DNA of 11,688 bases from an uncultured Phycisphaerales bacterium (GCA_937901265.1 CALCHA010000196.1:1-11688); one strand, 5' to 3'. Shown: positions 1-7,594, counted from the first letter of the stretch. Notes: a model not told the origin generated them from the sequence alone. Translations and numbers: made by a program.

Positions 1-9
1 GGGCCCCTG

Positions 10-1179
10 ATGCTTTCGCTCGCTGCCATCGCCCTGCTCGCCGCGCTCCTGCCCGCGCTTCTTTTTCTGCGCAATCTCCGCCTGTTCAAACGGCTTCCCG
101 CCGTCGATCCGCGGTCGCTGGCGCCCCACCCGCGGCTCTCTGTTCTGATCCCCGCGCGGAACGAAGAACGCAGCATCGCCGCCGCCATCGAATCCCTGCT
201 TGCCAGCGACTACCCGAACGTCGAGGTGCTGGTTCTCGACGACCATTCCAACGATCGCACGGCCGCCATCGTGGAGTCCTTTGGTGATCGGCGGGTCACG
301 CTGCACCGCGCCCCGCCACTGCCCGCCGGGTGGAATGGCAAACAGCACGCCTGCCACATCCTGTCGACCCTTGCCACCGGCGAGTTGCTCCTGTTTCTCG
401 ATGCGGACGTGCGGCTCGAACCCGCCGCCCTGCGACGCCTCGTCGCCGCCCTGCAACCGTCGCCCGCCGCACTGCTCTCCGGCTTCCCCCGGCAGATCAC
501 GCGAACGCCCCTCGAAATGCTGCTCATTCCGCTCATGCACTTCGTCCTCCTGGGCTTCCTCCCGCTGGCGCGCATGCGCAACTCCGCGCACCCGGCCTAC
601 GCCGCGGGATGCGGGCAGCTTTTTATCGCCCGCGCAGCCGCCTATCGCCGCAGCGGCGGACACGCGGCCATCCGCGCTTCGCTGCACGACGGCGTCACGC
701 TCCCCCGTGCCTTCCGCCGCCACGGACTGCTCACCGATATTTTTGACGCCACGGATCTCGCGCATTGCCGGATGTATCGCTCGGCACCGGAGGTCTGGAA
801 CGGCCTGTCCAAAAACGCCTGCGAGGGGCTGGCCGCACCGCGCCTCATCCTCCCCGCCACGCTGCTGCTCTTCGCGGGACAGGTCCTCCCCTTTCTTCTG
901 CTGGTGGCGGCCTGGTTCCGCGCGATCCCGCGGCCGGCGCTGCTGCTGGCGATCGCCGCCGCGGCGCTGGCGCTGCTCCCGCGACTCCTCGCGGCCCGCC
1001 GCTTTCGGCAGCCCCCGCTTGCGGCGCTGCTGCACCCACTGGCCATCGCGCTGTTTTTGCTTCTTCAATGGACCGCGATCTTACGCACCAGCATCGGCGC
1101 CGCCCCCGCCTGGAAGGGCCGCCGCTCCACAAAATCGCCCCCCACCGACGCCCCGGCAAGCCTCGCCCCCCGCGCGTGA
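10..1179 (+). CDS. Membrane-associated family 2 glycosyltransferase (HpnB/CrtQ-like)
   Basis: A 389-residue GT-A type glycosyltransferase that likely moves a sugar from a nucleotide-sugar donor onto a lipid-type acceptor at the cytoplasmic membrane. Residues 1-20 form a hydrophobic anchor, followed by the family's R-N-L-R-L-F segment. The catalytic domain opens at LSVLIPARNEE (43-53), with the nucleotide-binding DDHS at 77-80, the GWNGK acceptor-side motif at 107-111 and the metal-binding DAD at 131-133. A hydrophobic C-terminal region (about 280-360) supplies two or three more membrane segments. This layout resembles glycosyltransferases associated with hopanoid (HpnB) and carotenoid (CrtQ) pathways, but no such pathway gene is nearby, so the substrate is unknown. 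The reading frame stays open to base 1, so the start could lie before the window, although the N-terminus looks complete. A 109-base gap separates it from nuoM. Confidence 0.85.
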   Translation: MLSLAAIALLAALLPALLFLRNLRLFKRLPAVDPRSLAPHPRLSVLIPARNEERSIAAAIESLLASDYPNVEVLVLDDHSNDRTAAIVESFGDRRVTLHRAPPLPAGWNGKQHACHILSTLATGELLLFLDADVRLEPAALRRLVAALQPSPAALLSGFPRQITRTPLEMLLIPLMHFVLLGFLPLARMRNSAHPAYAAGCGQLFIARAAAYRRSGGHAAIRASLHDGVTLPRAFRRHGLLTDIFDATDLAHCRMYRSAPEVWNGLSKNACEGLAAPRLILPATLLLFAGQVLPFLLLVAAWFRAIPRPALLLAIAAAALALLPRLLAARRFRQPPLAALLHPLAIALFLLLQWTAILRTSIGAAPAWKGRRSTKSPPTDAPASLAPRA

Positions 1180-1277
1180 CATCCGCCCCTGTTTGCCCTA
1201 TCTTCGACCGCTTTCCCGGCGGTGCTGACCCCCCCGTTCGCGCGTCCCTGATGGCGCACGCCGCCGCCGAATCCCCC

Positions 1278-1291
1278 GGAGTGCGTCGTTG
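1278..1291 (+). promoter_or_regulatory. Ribosome binding site and TTG start of nuoM
   Basis: GGAG at 1278-1281 lies 7 bases before TTG at 1289. This choice gives the N-terminus MLSHATILTF, which runs straight into the first membrane helix as expected for NuoM. The GTG at 1281 is out of frame. Confidence 0.6.
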
Positions 1292-2887
1292 CTCAGCCAC
1301 GCCACCATTCTGACTTTTCTGCTGCTCCTGCCCATCATCGGCGGGCTGATCATCCTCGCCCTGCCGCCCGGCCAGGCCAAACGCGCGAGGCCGGTCGCGC
1401 TGGTCTTCTGCGTCGCCACGCTCCTGCTTAATATCCTCGCCGCCTCGTGGTTCGACTGGTCCCGCGCCGCCTACACCCTTGCCCCCTCCTCCATCCAGCT
1501 CTCCTTCCGCATCCCCTGGATTCATTCCCTCGGTGCCGAGTATTTCGTCGGCGTCGATGGTCTCTCCATGCCGCTGCTCCTGCTCACCACCGCCATCACC
1601 CTGATCGCCTGCTGGGCTTCTTATGGCATCGCCAAAAACGTGAAGGGCTACTTCGCCCTGCTCCTGTTCCTCCTCGCCGGGCTCATCGGCGTGTTCATTT
1701 CCCTTGACCTGCTCCTCTTCTACATTTTCTTCGAAGTCTCCCTCTTTCCCATGTACTTTCTCATCGGCATCTGGGGCGGGCCCCGCAAAGAATACGCCGC
1801 CATCAAGTTCTTTCTTTACACGCTGCTGGGCTCCATCGGCATCCTCATCGCCATCCTCGGCATCTACTACCACACCCGCGGGATGAACCCCGACGGCGGG
1901 GCGGTCTTCGACCTCGTGCGCCTTGCCACGGATCCCGCCATTCGCTCGCTCTTCTCCCACACCGGCCATGCCGCGAGCTTCGCCGCCGTCGCCTTCTGGC
2001 TGCTCTTCGCTGGGTTCGCCGTCAAAATTCCCGTCGTTCCCCTGCACACCTGGCTGCCCGATGCCCATGTCGAAGCCCCGACACCGATCTCCATGATTCT
2101 CGCGGCGATCCTCCTGAAGCTCGGTGCATACGGTCTTCTTCGCGTTTCTTATCCCCTCTTCCCCGCACAGGCTGCCGACAACTGGTTCTACGTCGGCCTG
2201 ATCGGCGTGGTCTCGATCCTCTACGGAGCCCTCGTCGCCCTCGCGCAGCGCGACTTCAAACGCATGGTCGCCTACTCCTCGGTCAGCCACATGGGCTACG
2301 TCGTCCTGGGCCTCGCCGTCATGAACCCCACCGCCACCGCCGGCGCCATCTTCCAGATGATCGCCCACGGTATCACCTCCGCCATGATGTTCTTCATCGT
2401 CGGCATCCTTTACGACCGCGCCCACCACCGCGATATTCCCAAGCTCGGCGGCCTCTGGTCCCAGATGCCCGCCTACACCGGCTGGGCCGCCGTCGGCTTC
2501 TTCGCCGCCATGGGGCTTCCCGGGCTCTGCGGCTTCGTCGGCGAACTCCTGGTGCTCCTGGGCGTCTTTTCCGCCGCCGATGGCCATGGCTTCCTCGCCC
2601 GGCAATCCCTCGGCCGCATGGGCGTCGGCGGACCCCTGCTCTGGTTCGGCAGCCTCGCCGCCATGGCCATCGTCCTCACCGCCGCTTATCTGCTGTGGAC
2701 TTTCCAGCGCGTCTTCATGGGCTCCCCGCGCCCCGAACACCAGAATTTCCCCCGCCTCTCGGGCTCCGAAAAATGGATCCTCGTCACCCTCGGCCTCGCC
2801 GCCATTATCCTCGGCATCTTCCCCGCACTGCTCCTCACCCCGCTCCGCCCCACCATCGATGGCCTCGTTCGGTTGGTCACCGGATAA
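1289..2887 (+). CDS. nuoM: NADH-quinone oxidoreductase subunit M
   Basis: A 532-residue antiporter-like membrane subunit of respiratory complex I, which pumps protons across the cytoplasmic membrane while NADH reduces quinone. The family signatures are clear: YIFFEVSLFPMYFLIGIWGG with the conserved glutamate E149; the TM7 lysine K246 in AVKIPVVPLHTWLPDAH; K277 in ILLKLGAYG on the discontinuous helix; H334 and H360 of the proton channel; and E419 in GFVGELLVLLG near the exit. These match the key charged residues known from E. coli NuoM. Length and about 14 hydrophobic segments are normal for the family. The gene starts with TTG. It stands alone: complex I genes normally lie as nuoL-nuoM-nuoN, yet here the neighbours are a glycosyltransferase and lipB. 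The + strand is strongly C-rich across it (for example 11 G against 28 C in 2701-2760). Confidence 0.95.
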   Translation: MLSHATILTFLLLLPIIGGLIILALPPGQAKRARPVALVFCVATLLLNILAASWFDWSRAAYTLAPSSIQLSFRIPWIHSLGAEYFVGVDGLSMPLLLLTTAITLIACWASYGIAKNVKGYFALLLFLLAGLIGVFISLDLLLFYIFFEVSLFPMYFLIGIWGGPRKEYAAIKFFLYTLLGSIGILIAILGIYYHTRGMNPDGGAVFDLVRLATDPAIRSLFSHTGHAASFAAVAFWLLFAGFAVKIPVVPLHTWLPDAHVEAPTPISMILAAILLKLGAYGLLRVSYPLFPAQAADNWFYVGLIGVVSILYGALVALAQRDFKRMVAYSSVSHMGYVVLGLAVMNPTATAGAIFQMIAHGITSAMMFFIVGILYDRAHHRDIPKLGGLWSQMPAYTGWAAVGFFAAMGLPGLCGFVGELLVLLGVFSAADGHGFLARQSLGRMGVGGPLLWFGSLAAMAIVLTAAYLLWTFQRVFMGSPRPEHQNFPRLSGSEKWILVTLGLAAIILGIFPALLLTPLRPTIDGLVRLVTG

Positions 2888-2901
2888 GCGAAAGCCGCTC
2901 T

Positions 2902-3579
2902 ATGCTCCACACCATCGATGCCGGTTTACTCCCTTACCCGCAGGCCTGGGACCTGCAAGTCCAACTCGTCGAACAGGTACACGCCGGCGAGTTTCCGGAC
3001 GGGGCCCTGTTGCTCCTGGAGCATCCCCCCGTCATCACCATCGGCCGCCGCGCAGGCGCGGCAAAACACCTGCTCGCCTCTCCCAAAATGCTCGAAGCCC
3101 AGGGCATCGCCGTCGTCGAAACCGATCGCGGCGGCGATATCACCTACCACGGGCCCGGCCAGCTGGTTGCCTACCCGATTCTTCCGCTCAATGCGTACGG
3201 GCTCAACCTGCATGCTTACATGCGCCTTCTCGAGCAGGCCGTCATCGAGACCCTCGCCGCGTTTGGCGTCGTCGGGCTGCGTTCCGAGGGAGCCACGGGC
3301 GTGTGGGTGCAGGATCCACTGCGCCGCGCCCCCGATGGCCTGGCCAAAATCTGTGCGTTGGGCATCAAGGTGCGACGCTGGGTTTCCTTCCATGGGATCG
3401 CCCTCAACAACACCACCAACCTCCAGCACTTCGCCCTCATCAATGCGTGCGGTCTGTCGCGGCCGGTGACCTCGCTGCAACAATGCCTCGGCGCCGCGAC
3501 GCCGCCGATGACCGGGCTTAAGACGGCTTTTGCTCAGGCGCTCGAGTCCGCCCTCGCCCGCCTCCCCCGCACCTCGTGA
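2902..3579 (+). CDS. lipB: Octanoyl-[acyl-carrier-protein] transferase, lipoate biosynthesis
   Basis: A 225-residue cytoplasmic enzyme that transfers the octanoyl group from octanoyl-ACP to lipoyl domains, the first step of de novo lipoate synthesis. The LipB signature RGGDITYHGPGQLVAYP occupies 76-92. The catalytic lysine is K149 in GLAKICALGIKV and the acyl-accepting cysteine is C183 in LINACGL, matching the Lys/Cys dyad known for LipB. WVSFHGIALN (160-169) is also typical. The ATG at 2902 was chosen because it gives the usual N-terminus and clears nuoM, whose stop is 14 bases upstream; the frame is open further upstream within nuoM but that part is not LipB-like. The short gap suggests cotranscription with nuoM. 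No good Shine-Dalgarno sequence precedes the start. The partner lipA is not in the window. Confidence 0.93.
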   Translation: MLHTIDAGLLPYPQAWDLQVQLVEQVHAGEFPDGALLLLEHPPVITIGRRAGAAKHLLASPKMLEAQGIAVVETDRGGDITYHGPGQLVAYPILPLNAYGLNLHAYMRLLEQAVIETLAAFGVVGLRSEGATGVWVQDPLRRAPDGLAKICALGIKVRRWVSFHGIALNNTTNLQHFALINACGLSRPVTSLQQCLGAATPPMTGLKTAFAQALESALARLPRTS

Positions 3580-3665
3580 CCGCTGTCGGCTCGCCCTTAA
3601 TTCAAGGCTACAGCCGCACCTCCAGCTCCCCCTCACCCCGGGCCGCCGGGTATGATGGATGCTGC

Positions 3666-4757
3666 ATGAAAGACCTTCCCTCCATCCTTGCCGCCCATCA
3701 TCGCCTCCGCGCCGCTGGCGAGGAGACGCTGCTGGTGACCCTGGTGCACACCGAGGGCTCGACCTATCGTCGGGCCGGCGCGCGAATGCTGGTCCTGCCC
3801 GGATGCCAGACGCTCGGCACCATCTCCGGCGGATGCCTCGAGCCGCAGGTGGCGCGGGACGCGTTCGCCGCCACGCGCGGCAGCAGCGCTGCCGCGACCC
3901 GGGCGGTACTCACGGTCGACAACTCCGCCGACGAGGACTCCTGGGGGCCGGCCTCTGGTTGCCACGGCCGGCTGACGCTCCTGGCGGAGCGCTTTCCAGC
4001 CACCGGCCCCTGTCCACCGCTGGACATGGTCGCGGAGGTGCGACGGCTGCAGCGAGCGGCGGTGGCGGGCCATTTCTTCGCGCGCGATGCCGCCGGCGCG
4101 CTGGCGGCGGTCAGCCCCCCCACCACGGCGCGCTGGGCGGCCGAGATCGCCACGACGCTGGCGAACGCGGCCTCGCGCTGGGTCGAACATGAGGCGATCG
4201 CCGCCTTTCTGGAAGTGATCGCCCCCCCACCGCACCTGCTGCTTTTCGGCGCGGGCAACGACGCGCAGCCGGTGGCGCGGATGGCCGCGGAACTTGGATG
4301 GGCCGTCACGGTCGTCGATTCCCGCGCCCGCCTCGCCACCGCCGAGCGTTTTCCGGCCGCGGAAGTGGTCTCGGCGGCGGGGCCCGATGCGCTCCCGGAC
4401 CTGCTGCGGGCCCACTCCGCGGCGGTCCTCATGTCCCACCGCTTCGCCGACGATGCCACCGCGCTGGCCCACCTGCTGCCGCGCAGCCTGCCCTACATCG
4501 GCCTCCTCGGCCCTCGACGGCGGACGCAGCGACTGCTCGACCATCTCCGCGCGGCCGGCCAGGAAGCGACGGCGGCGCAACTGGCGGCCGTCCATTCGCC
4601 GATTGGTCTGGACCTCGGCAGCACCTCGCCGGAGACCATCGCGCTGGCCATCGTCGCGGAAATTCAAGCGACCCTGGCGCAGCGCATTCCCTCCCCCCTC
4701 CACACCCGCACCGGCCCGCTTCTCCCCCCCACCACTTCGCCCTCGGCAGCGCGGTGA
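3666..4757 (+). CDS. xdhC: XdhC/CoxI family molybdenum cofactor maturation protein
   Basis: A 363-residue protein of the XdhC/CoxI family, which binds molybdenum cofactor, helps its sulfuration and inserts it into xanthine dehydrogenase-type hydroxylases. The N-terminal domain shows EGSTYRRAGARMLVLP (30-45) and ISGGCLEP (53-60), with SWGPASGCHG at 92-101. The C-terminal Rossmann-like domain begins at HLLLFGAGNDAQPVA (190-204), followed by MSHRFADDATAL, the YIGLLGPRRR stretch (277-286) and SPIGLDLGSTSPETIALAI (311-329), all typical. The start at 3666 leaves an 86-base gap after lipB; upstream in-frame sequence has no family similarity, and the ribosome binding site is weak. The stop lies 4 bases before the next gene's GTG, so the two are very likely translated together. 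A short proline/serine-rich tail (342-363) looks unconserved. Confidence 0.92.
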   Translation: MKDLPSILAAHHRLRAAGEETLLVTLVHTEGSTYRRAGARMLVLPGCQTLGTISGGCLEPQVARDAFAATRGSSAAATRAVLTVDNSADEDSWGPASGCHGRLTLLAERFPATGPCPPLDMVAEVRRLQRAAVAGHFFARDAAGALAAVSPPTTARWAAEIATTLANAASRWVEHEAIAAFLEVIAPPPHLLLFGAGNDAQPVARMAAELGWAVTVVDSRARLATAERFPAAEVVSAAGPDALPDLLRAHSAAVLMSHRFADDATALAHLLPRSLPYIGLLGPRRRTQRLLDHLRAAGQEATAAQLAAVHSPIGLDLGSTSPETIALAIVAEIQATLAQRIPSPLHTRTGPLLPPTTSPSAAR

Positions 4758-4761
4758 GCGT

Positions 4762-5382
4762 GTGGACCAGCACCTCCCCAGCGTGGCGGCAATCGTCCTG
4801 GCGGCGGGTGAATCCTCGCGAATGCGCCACCCTTCCGGGGAGCCCAAGCAGCTGCTCACCTTCCACGGCGAGCCGCTCCTGCGAACCGCGGCGCAGGCGG
4901 CGATCGATGCTTCCTGCGATCCGGTGATCCTGGTCCTCGGCGCTCACGCGGAACGTATCCTGCCGCTGCTGCAGGGCTTGCCCGTCCGAATCGCCAACAA
5001 TCCGCAATGGGCCGCGGGGATGGGCGCGTCGATCCATGTGGGGCTGGCAGAAGTGCTCCAACATGCGCCAAACGTCGCGGCCCTGTTGATCGTTCTGTGC
5101 GATCAGCCGCTGGTATCAGCAGGCGATTTGCAGGAACTGATCCGGATGCATCGCGAAAGCGGGAAAAGCCTGGTCGCGGCCTTCTACGCAGAAACGGTCG
5201 GCCCCCCTGTTTTGATCGGTCGAGACCATTTTCCGGACCTCGCAGCGCTCCCCGAGGGAGTTGGCGCGAAGGCGCTCCTTACCCGCTTCCCAGCAGAACT
5301 GGCGCCGGTGCCGATGCCCCACGCCGCCGTCGATGTCGATACGCCGACGGATTATGCGCGCCTTCTCGGCGAGCGCCGCTGA
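4762..5382 (+). CDS. MobA/MocA-like molybdenum cofactor nucleotidyltransferase
   Basis: A 206-residue NTP-transferase of the MobA-like family. By its pairing with xdhC it is probably a MocA-type enzyme that adds CMP to molybdopterin-Mo, giving the dinucleotide form used by xanthine dehydrogenase-family enzymes. The nucleotide-binding motif VLAAGESSRM is at 12-21 with the conserved lysine K29 in GEPKQLLTF. VLCDQPLVS (111-119) holds the metal-binding aspartate, and DVDTPTDYARL (191-201) is the usual C-terminal motif. GTG at 4762 was chosen because GGTGAG (4753-4758) precedes it and it sits just after the xdhC stop; GTG at 4783 is an alternative that would still keep the motif. A GTP-specific MobA role is less likely given the neighbour. 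No molybdoenzyme gene follows: the next gene is 241 bases away and unrelated. Confidence 0.85.
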   Translation: MDQHLPSVAAIVLAAGESSRMRHPSGEPKQLLTFHGEPLLRTAAQAAIDASCDPVILVLGAHAERILPLLQGLPVRIANNPQWAAGMGASIHVGLAEVLQHAPNVAALLIVLCDQPLVSAGDLQELIRMHRESGKSLVAAFYAETVGPPVLIGRDHFPDLAALPEGVGAKALLTRFPAELAPVPMPHAAVDVDTPTDYARLLGERR

Positions 5383-5623
5383 GCGCAGGCCCCGTGTGAA
5401 TGTCCGCTGGGGATCGCCAGTAAATGTACGGTCATGCTGCAAAAAACCCTGTTTTCTGAGCCGTAGCGGGGTGCGTGGTCCTCCCCTTTTCCAGCATCTA
5501 CTCGCCTTCGTGCAAATTGCGTGTACATACAGATGTTGTCGCATGCCGATTGTGAATTGGCGGATGACCACCCCGGCAGGCGGCGCATCCCACGCGATCG
5601 CCGCTTCGATTCCAAGGAGACCC
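5383..5623 (+). other. Intergenic region upstream of the 79-residue protein
   Basis: These 241 bases carry no convincing coding frame. Composition is less GC-rich than in the genes, with a C-T-G-C-A6 run near 5437-5446. No clean terminator follows the xdhC pair, and no -35/-10 pair with proper spacing is evident. AAGGAG at 5614-5619 is a strong ribosome binding site 4 bases before the ATG at 5624. Confidence 0.5.
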
Positions 5624-5863
5624 ATGGCCACGGCCCACCCCCACGTTCAGGTCACCCTCGAGTTCGGCCAGGCCAACTCTCCCCTCCCTTCGCTGCGCTG
5701 GCAACGCACGACAGCGGCGGATCCTGAGTCGCCCTTCCTCCTCTTGGGACGGGCTTTCGACATGGCGCGCGAACACTCGCCGGCCTCCTTTGCGGAAGCC
5801 CTCTCGGCGTTTCTCAAGGGAGCCATGCTGGACAAACAGGACCTGATCGACGCGATGGAATAA
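5624..5863 (+). CDS. Small protein of unknown function (79 aa)
   Basis: A 79-residue protein that I do not recognise. The strongest support is AAGGAG at 5614-5619, well placed before ATG 5624, and codon use like that of the neighbouring genes. The open frame extends upstream, but that part overlaps the 3' end of the nucleotidyltransferase and is not protein-like. Residues 1-35 are polar with a possible beta strand (HVQVTLEFG, 7-15); residues 38-79 look helical and amphipathic (FLLLGRAFDMA and SFAEALSAFLKG), ending in KQDLIDAME. There is no signal peptide, membrane segment or cysteine. It is likely a small cytoplasmic protein. A weak hairpin (CGAG 5871-5874 with CTCG 5883-5886) and a T5 run at 5901-5905 follow the stop and might end transcription. 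It could still be a chance frame, though the binding site argues against that. Confidence 0.6.
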   Translation: MATAHPHVQVTLEFGQANSPLPSLRWQRTTAADPESPFLLLGRAFDMAREHSPASFAEALSAFLKGAMLDKQDLIDAME

Positions 5864-5926
5864 CCGCGGCCGAGATTCCCGCCTCGCGACACTCACCCTC
5901 TTTTTGAATCGATGATCGTTCCCCGT

Positions 5927-6052
5927 CCGGGTCCCCCCGGGTCAACCGGCCACAACCTCCCTGTCGTGGCCCGGCCCCGTGAGCGTCCTGCTACCCGTGC
6001 GTGGCACTGCCTGTCTGCCACGCGTGCGGATTCCATCCACCGGGTCCCCCCG
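5927..6052. repeat. Direct repeat CCGGGTCCCCCCG, two copies
   Basis: The exact 13-mer occurs at 5927-5939 and 6040-6052, a spacing of 113 bases. The first copy also forms a small palindrome with its following base. Confidence 0.6.
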
Positions 6053-6108
6053 CCACCCTTGCCTTCGCGTCCTTCGCAAGATTGCCGGCACTCCGTGCCC
6101 TGCAGTCG

Positions 6109-6239
6109 CGATCCCGCCTCCGGCGAGAGCGCTCGAAACGCGAAGCGGATTTCCCCGGCGGGTCGGTGGCCTGTCGCATCCTGCGGTTGCCTGGCCGACG
6201 CCGCCCCCATCCCATCCTGTCTCGATCCCGCCTCCGGCG
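6109..6239. repeat. Direct repeat CGATCCCGCCTCCGGCG, two copies
   Basis: The exact 17-mer occurs at 6109-6125 and 6223-6239, a spacing of 114 bases. Similarity continues imperfectly upstream (CCTG...TC before each). Each copy contains a mini-hairpin CGCC-TCC-GGCG; in the second copy the stem is five pairs, CCGCC (6228-6232) with GGCGG (6236-6240). Confidence 0.7.
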
Positions 6240-6349
6240 GCACCGTGGTGGAGAAACAGTCCCTGTTTTCCATACTTGTTTCTTCGAGTGGCCTGCGTGA
6301 TTTGTGCATGCTCTGATCAGGGCTGGAAGGCGGGGATTTATCGCCCCAT

Positions 6350-7153
6350 TCACAGCGTGATGGTGCCGCGGGCATCCACCCGGCGTCCCAGTTTCATGCG
6401 CAGGCGGGAGAGGGCCTGGGAGTGGAGCTGGCTGACGCGCGTGCCGCTCACGCCCAGCGTCGCACCGATCTCACGCATGGTCATGTCCTCATAGTAATGA
6501 AGCATCAGCACGAGACGTTCGGCCCGGGAAAGGTCCTTGAGGAGCACGCGGCGGACATCCTCGCGGTTGAGAATTTCCTCCGGTGCCTCCGCACGTTCGT
6601 CGGCGACGGTCGGGCCGCCGGCTTCATCGCCGCCGCTGTCCCAGTTGGATCCGCCCTGCCCGAGGCTCACGTGAATCAGCGAGGCGGCGGCGCGTTCCAT
6701 GCGGCGGACCTCCCCTGCACAGACGCCGATCCGGGCCGCGACGGCTTCATCTTCCGCCGGCATGCCGGTTTCCATCTGCTCGCAGGCCCGCACGGCTGCG
6801 AGGGAGGCGAGCTTGCGCCGCTCTTCGCGGGGGGCCCACTCCTGCGATTTGATCCCGTCGAGCATCGCTCCATGAACGCGGCGGGCACAGTACGTTTCGA
6901 ACTTGACCCCGCGGGCAGGATCGAAGCTGGCCACGGCGGTCCGCAGGCCCAGGGCGCCAAACTGCATCAGATCATCCACATCCGCCCGGCGGACGCCGCC
7001 CCAGCGGCGGGCGAGCCGCAGGGCGGCAAAGCGCACCAGCGGGAGATAGGGGACAACGAGGGCGTTGGATTGTTCCGAACCGCGTTGCAACAGGTAGGCT
7101 TCCCACAGGGATTCGACAGAGCCGGTCGAGAAGCGGGTCGAGGTCAGGGCCAT
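6350..7153 (-). CDS. RNA polymerase sigma factor, FliA/WhiG type
   Basis: A 267-residue alternative sigma-70 family factor that would direct RNA polymerase to a specific promoter set. Region 2 spans about 32-110: LVRFAALRLARRW, then VDDLMQFGALGLRTAVASFDP and VKFETYCARRVHGAMLDGIK, closing with EWAPREERR, which is the FliA/WhiG form of region 2.4. Region 3 lies about 112-162. Region 4 begins at LSRAERLVLMLHYYEDMTMREIG, with the helix-turn-helix ATLGVSGTRVSQLHSQALSRLR (231-252). Length is slightly above the usual 230-260. A glycine/acid-rich linker (165-195) is unlike classical FliA. GGAG (complement of 7162-7165) sits 8 bases before ATG 7153. No flagellar or anti-sigma (FlgM-like) gene is in the window, so its regulon is unknown. 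A long leader with hairpins precedes it. Confidence 0.92.
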   Translation of the reverse strand: MALTSTRFSTGSVESLWEAYLLQRGSEQSNALVVPYLPLVRFAALRLARRWGGVRRADVDDLMQFGALGLRTAVASFDPARGVKFETYCARRVHGAMLDGIKSQEWAPREERRKLASLAAVRACEQMETGMPAEDEAVAARIGVCAGEVRRMERAAASLIHVSLGQGGSNWDSGGDEAGGPTVADERAEAPEEILNREDVRRVLLKDLSRAERLVLMLHYYEDMTMREIGATLGVSGTRVSQLHSQALSRLRMKLGRRVDARGTITL

Positions 7154-7184
7154 TCACAACACTCCGAACATGGGGCTGATGCGC

Positions 7185-7366
7185 TCCCGGCAACAACCGG
7201 GAAAACTGGCGCGTACTTTGGGCGTTCGCTGCGACCAGTGCCGCGAGCAGGGAAACGCCTCGTGCGAGTCGTTGGTAGATCCCGGCGAACCCGGGCAGCC
7301 GCAAGATGGGTAGACGGCTGGTGCCGATCAGGAAGAGGCAGAAAGCGATCCGGGTGGGATCCCGGA
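7185..7366 (-). promoter_or_regulatory. Hairpin cluster in the sigma factor leader region
   Basis: Four short perfect stems lie just upstream of the sigma gene: 7185-7190 with 7197-7202 (TCCCGG, 6-base loop); 7281-7285 with 7291-7295 (CCCGG, loop CGAAC); 7296-7301 with 7315-7320 (CAGCCG); and 7349-7354 with 7361-7366 (TCCGGG). They could shape the 5' untranslated RNA of the sigma gene, or a small RNA on either strand. They match no riboswitch or RNA family that I recognise. Confidence 0.35.
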
Positions 7367-7594
7367 ACCTGCCATGGTCCTGACGAGCCGGGAAGCACTA
7401 AGGCAACGTCCGTGCCACAGGTCGACCGCTAAAATTTGCAGGGACCGATAACAGAGGGCGTGACAATAGTGAGCCCGCGCGTGGTGGGGAGCGGTGTCGG
7501 CCCCCCTGTTGAACCTTGCAAAAAACGCGGAGGGGCCGCTGTTTTATGGACATATTCACGGGAGAACACATCTTTCCCCAATGGCGTACACCGG

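Larger units (their letters stand above)
5864..6349. other. Gene-free region between convergent genes, repeat-bearing
   Basis: These 486 bases lie between the 3' ends of the small protein gene (+) and the sigma factor gene (-). Frames are open on both strands because of high GC, but none has a ribosome binding site or recognisable protein. The stretch contains two pairs of short direct repeats, a hairpin GCGTGGCA (5999-6006) with TGCCACGC (6016-6023) and the palindromic CCGGG-TCCC-CCCGG at 5927-5940. CTTCGCGTCCTTCGC (6063-6077), read on the other strand, resembles the GAAGGACNCGAAG-type intergenic repeats common in some bacterial genomes; this resemblance is from memory. Confidence 0.5.

Noticed and set aside
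845..2740. A long minus-strand open frame across the glycosyltransferase and nuoM genes
   Set aside because: It is the antisense shadow of nuoM: its product is a low-complexity Gly/Glu/Asp-rich string produced by the complement of C-rich codons.
3652..3669. A five-codon leader frame (ATGATG...TGA) overlapping the xdhC start
   Set aside because: It has no ribosome binding site of its own and is short enough to be chance.
7173..7207. A hammerhead ribozyme core (CTGATG ... hairpin ... GAAA)
   Set aside because: The base after CTGATG is C instead of A, and the third stem and cleavage site cannot be found.
6972..7304. A minus-strand frame with a TTG start whose first residues look like a signal peptide
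   Set aside because: It overlaps the sigma factor start in another frame and has no ribosome binding site; the hydrophobic run is short and likely chance.
7241..7380. A cobalamin riboswitch or SRP RNA, suggested by GTGCGAGTC, GGAACCTGCC and GGGAAGCACTAAGG
   Set aside because: The matches to the B12-box and to SRP domain IV are partial and in the wrong arrangement, the GGAA tetraloop context is missing, and the nearest + gene is about 900 bases away.
7431..7451. A FliA-type promoter (TAAA then ACCGATAA)
   Set aside because: The -10-like ACCGATAA (7444-7451) is good, but only 10 bases separate it from TAAA where about 15 are needed, and no gene follows on that strand nearby.
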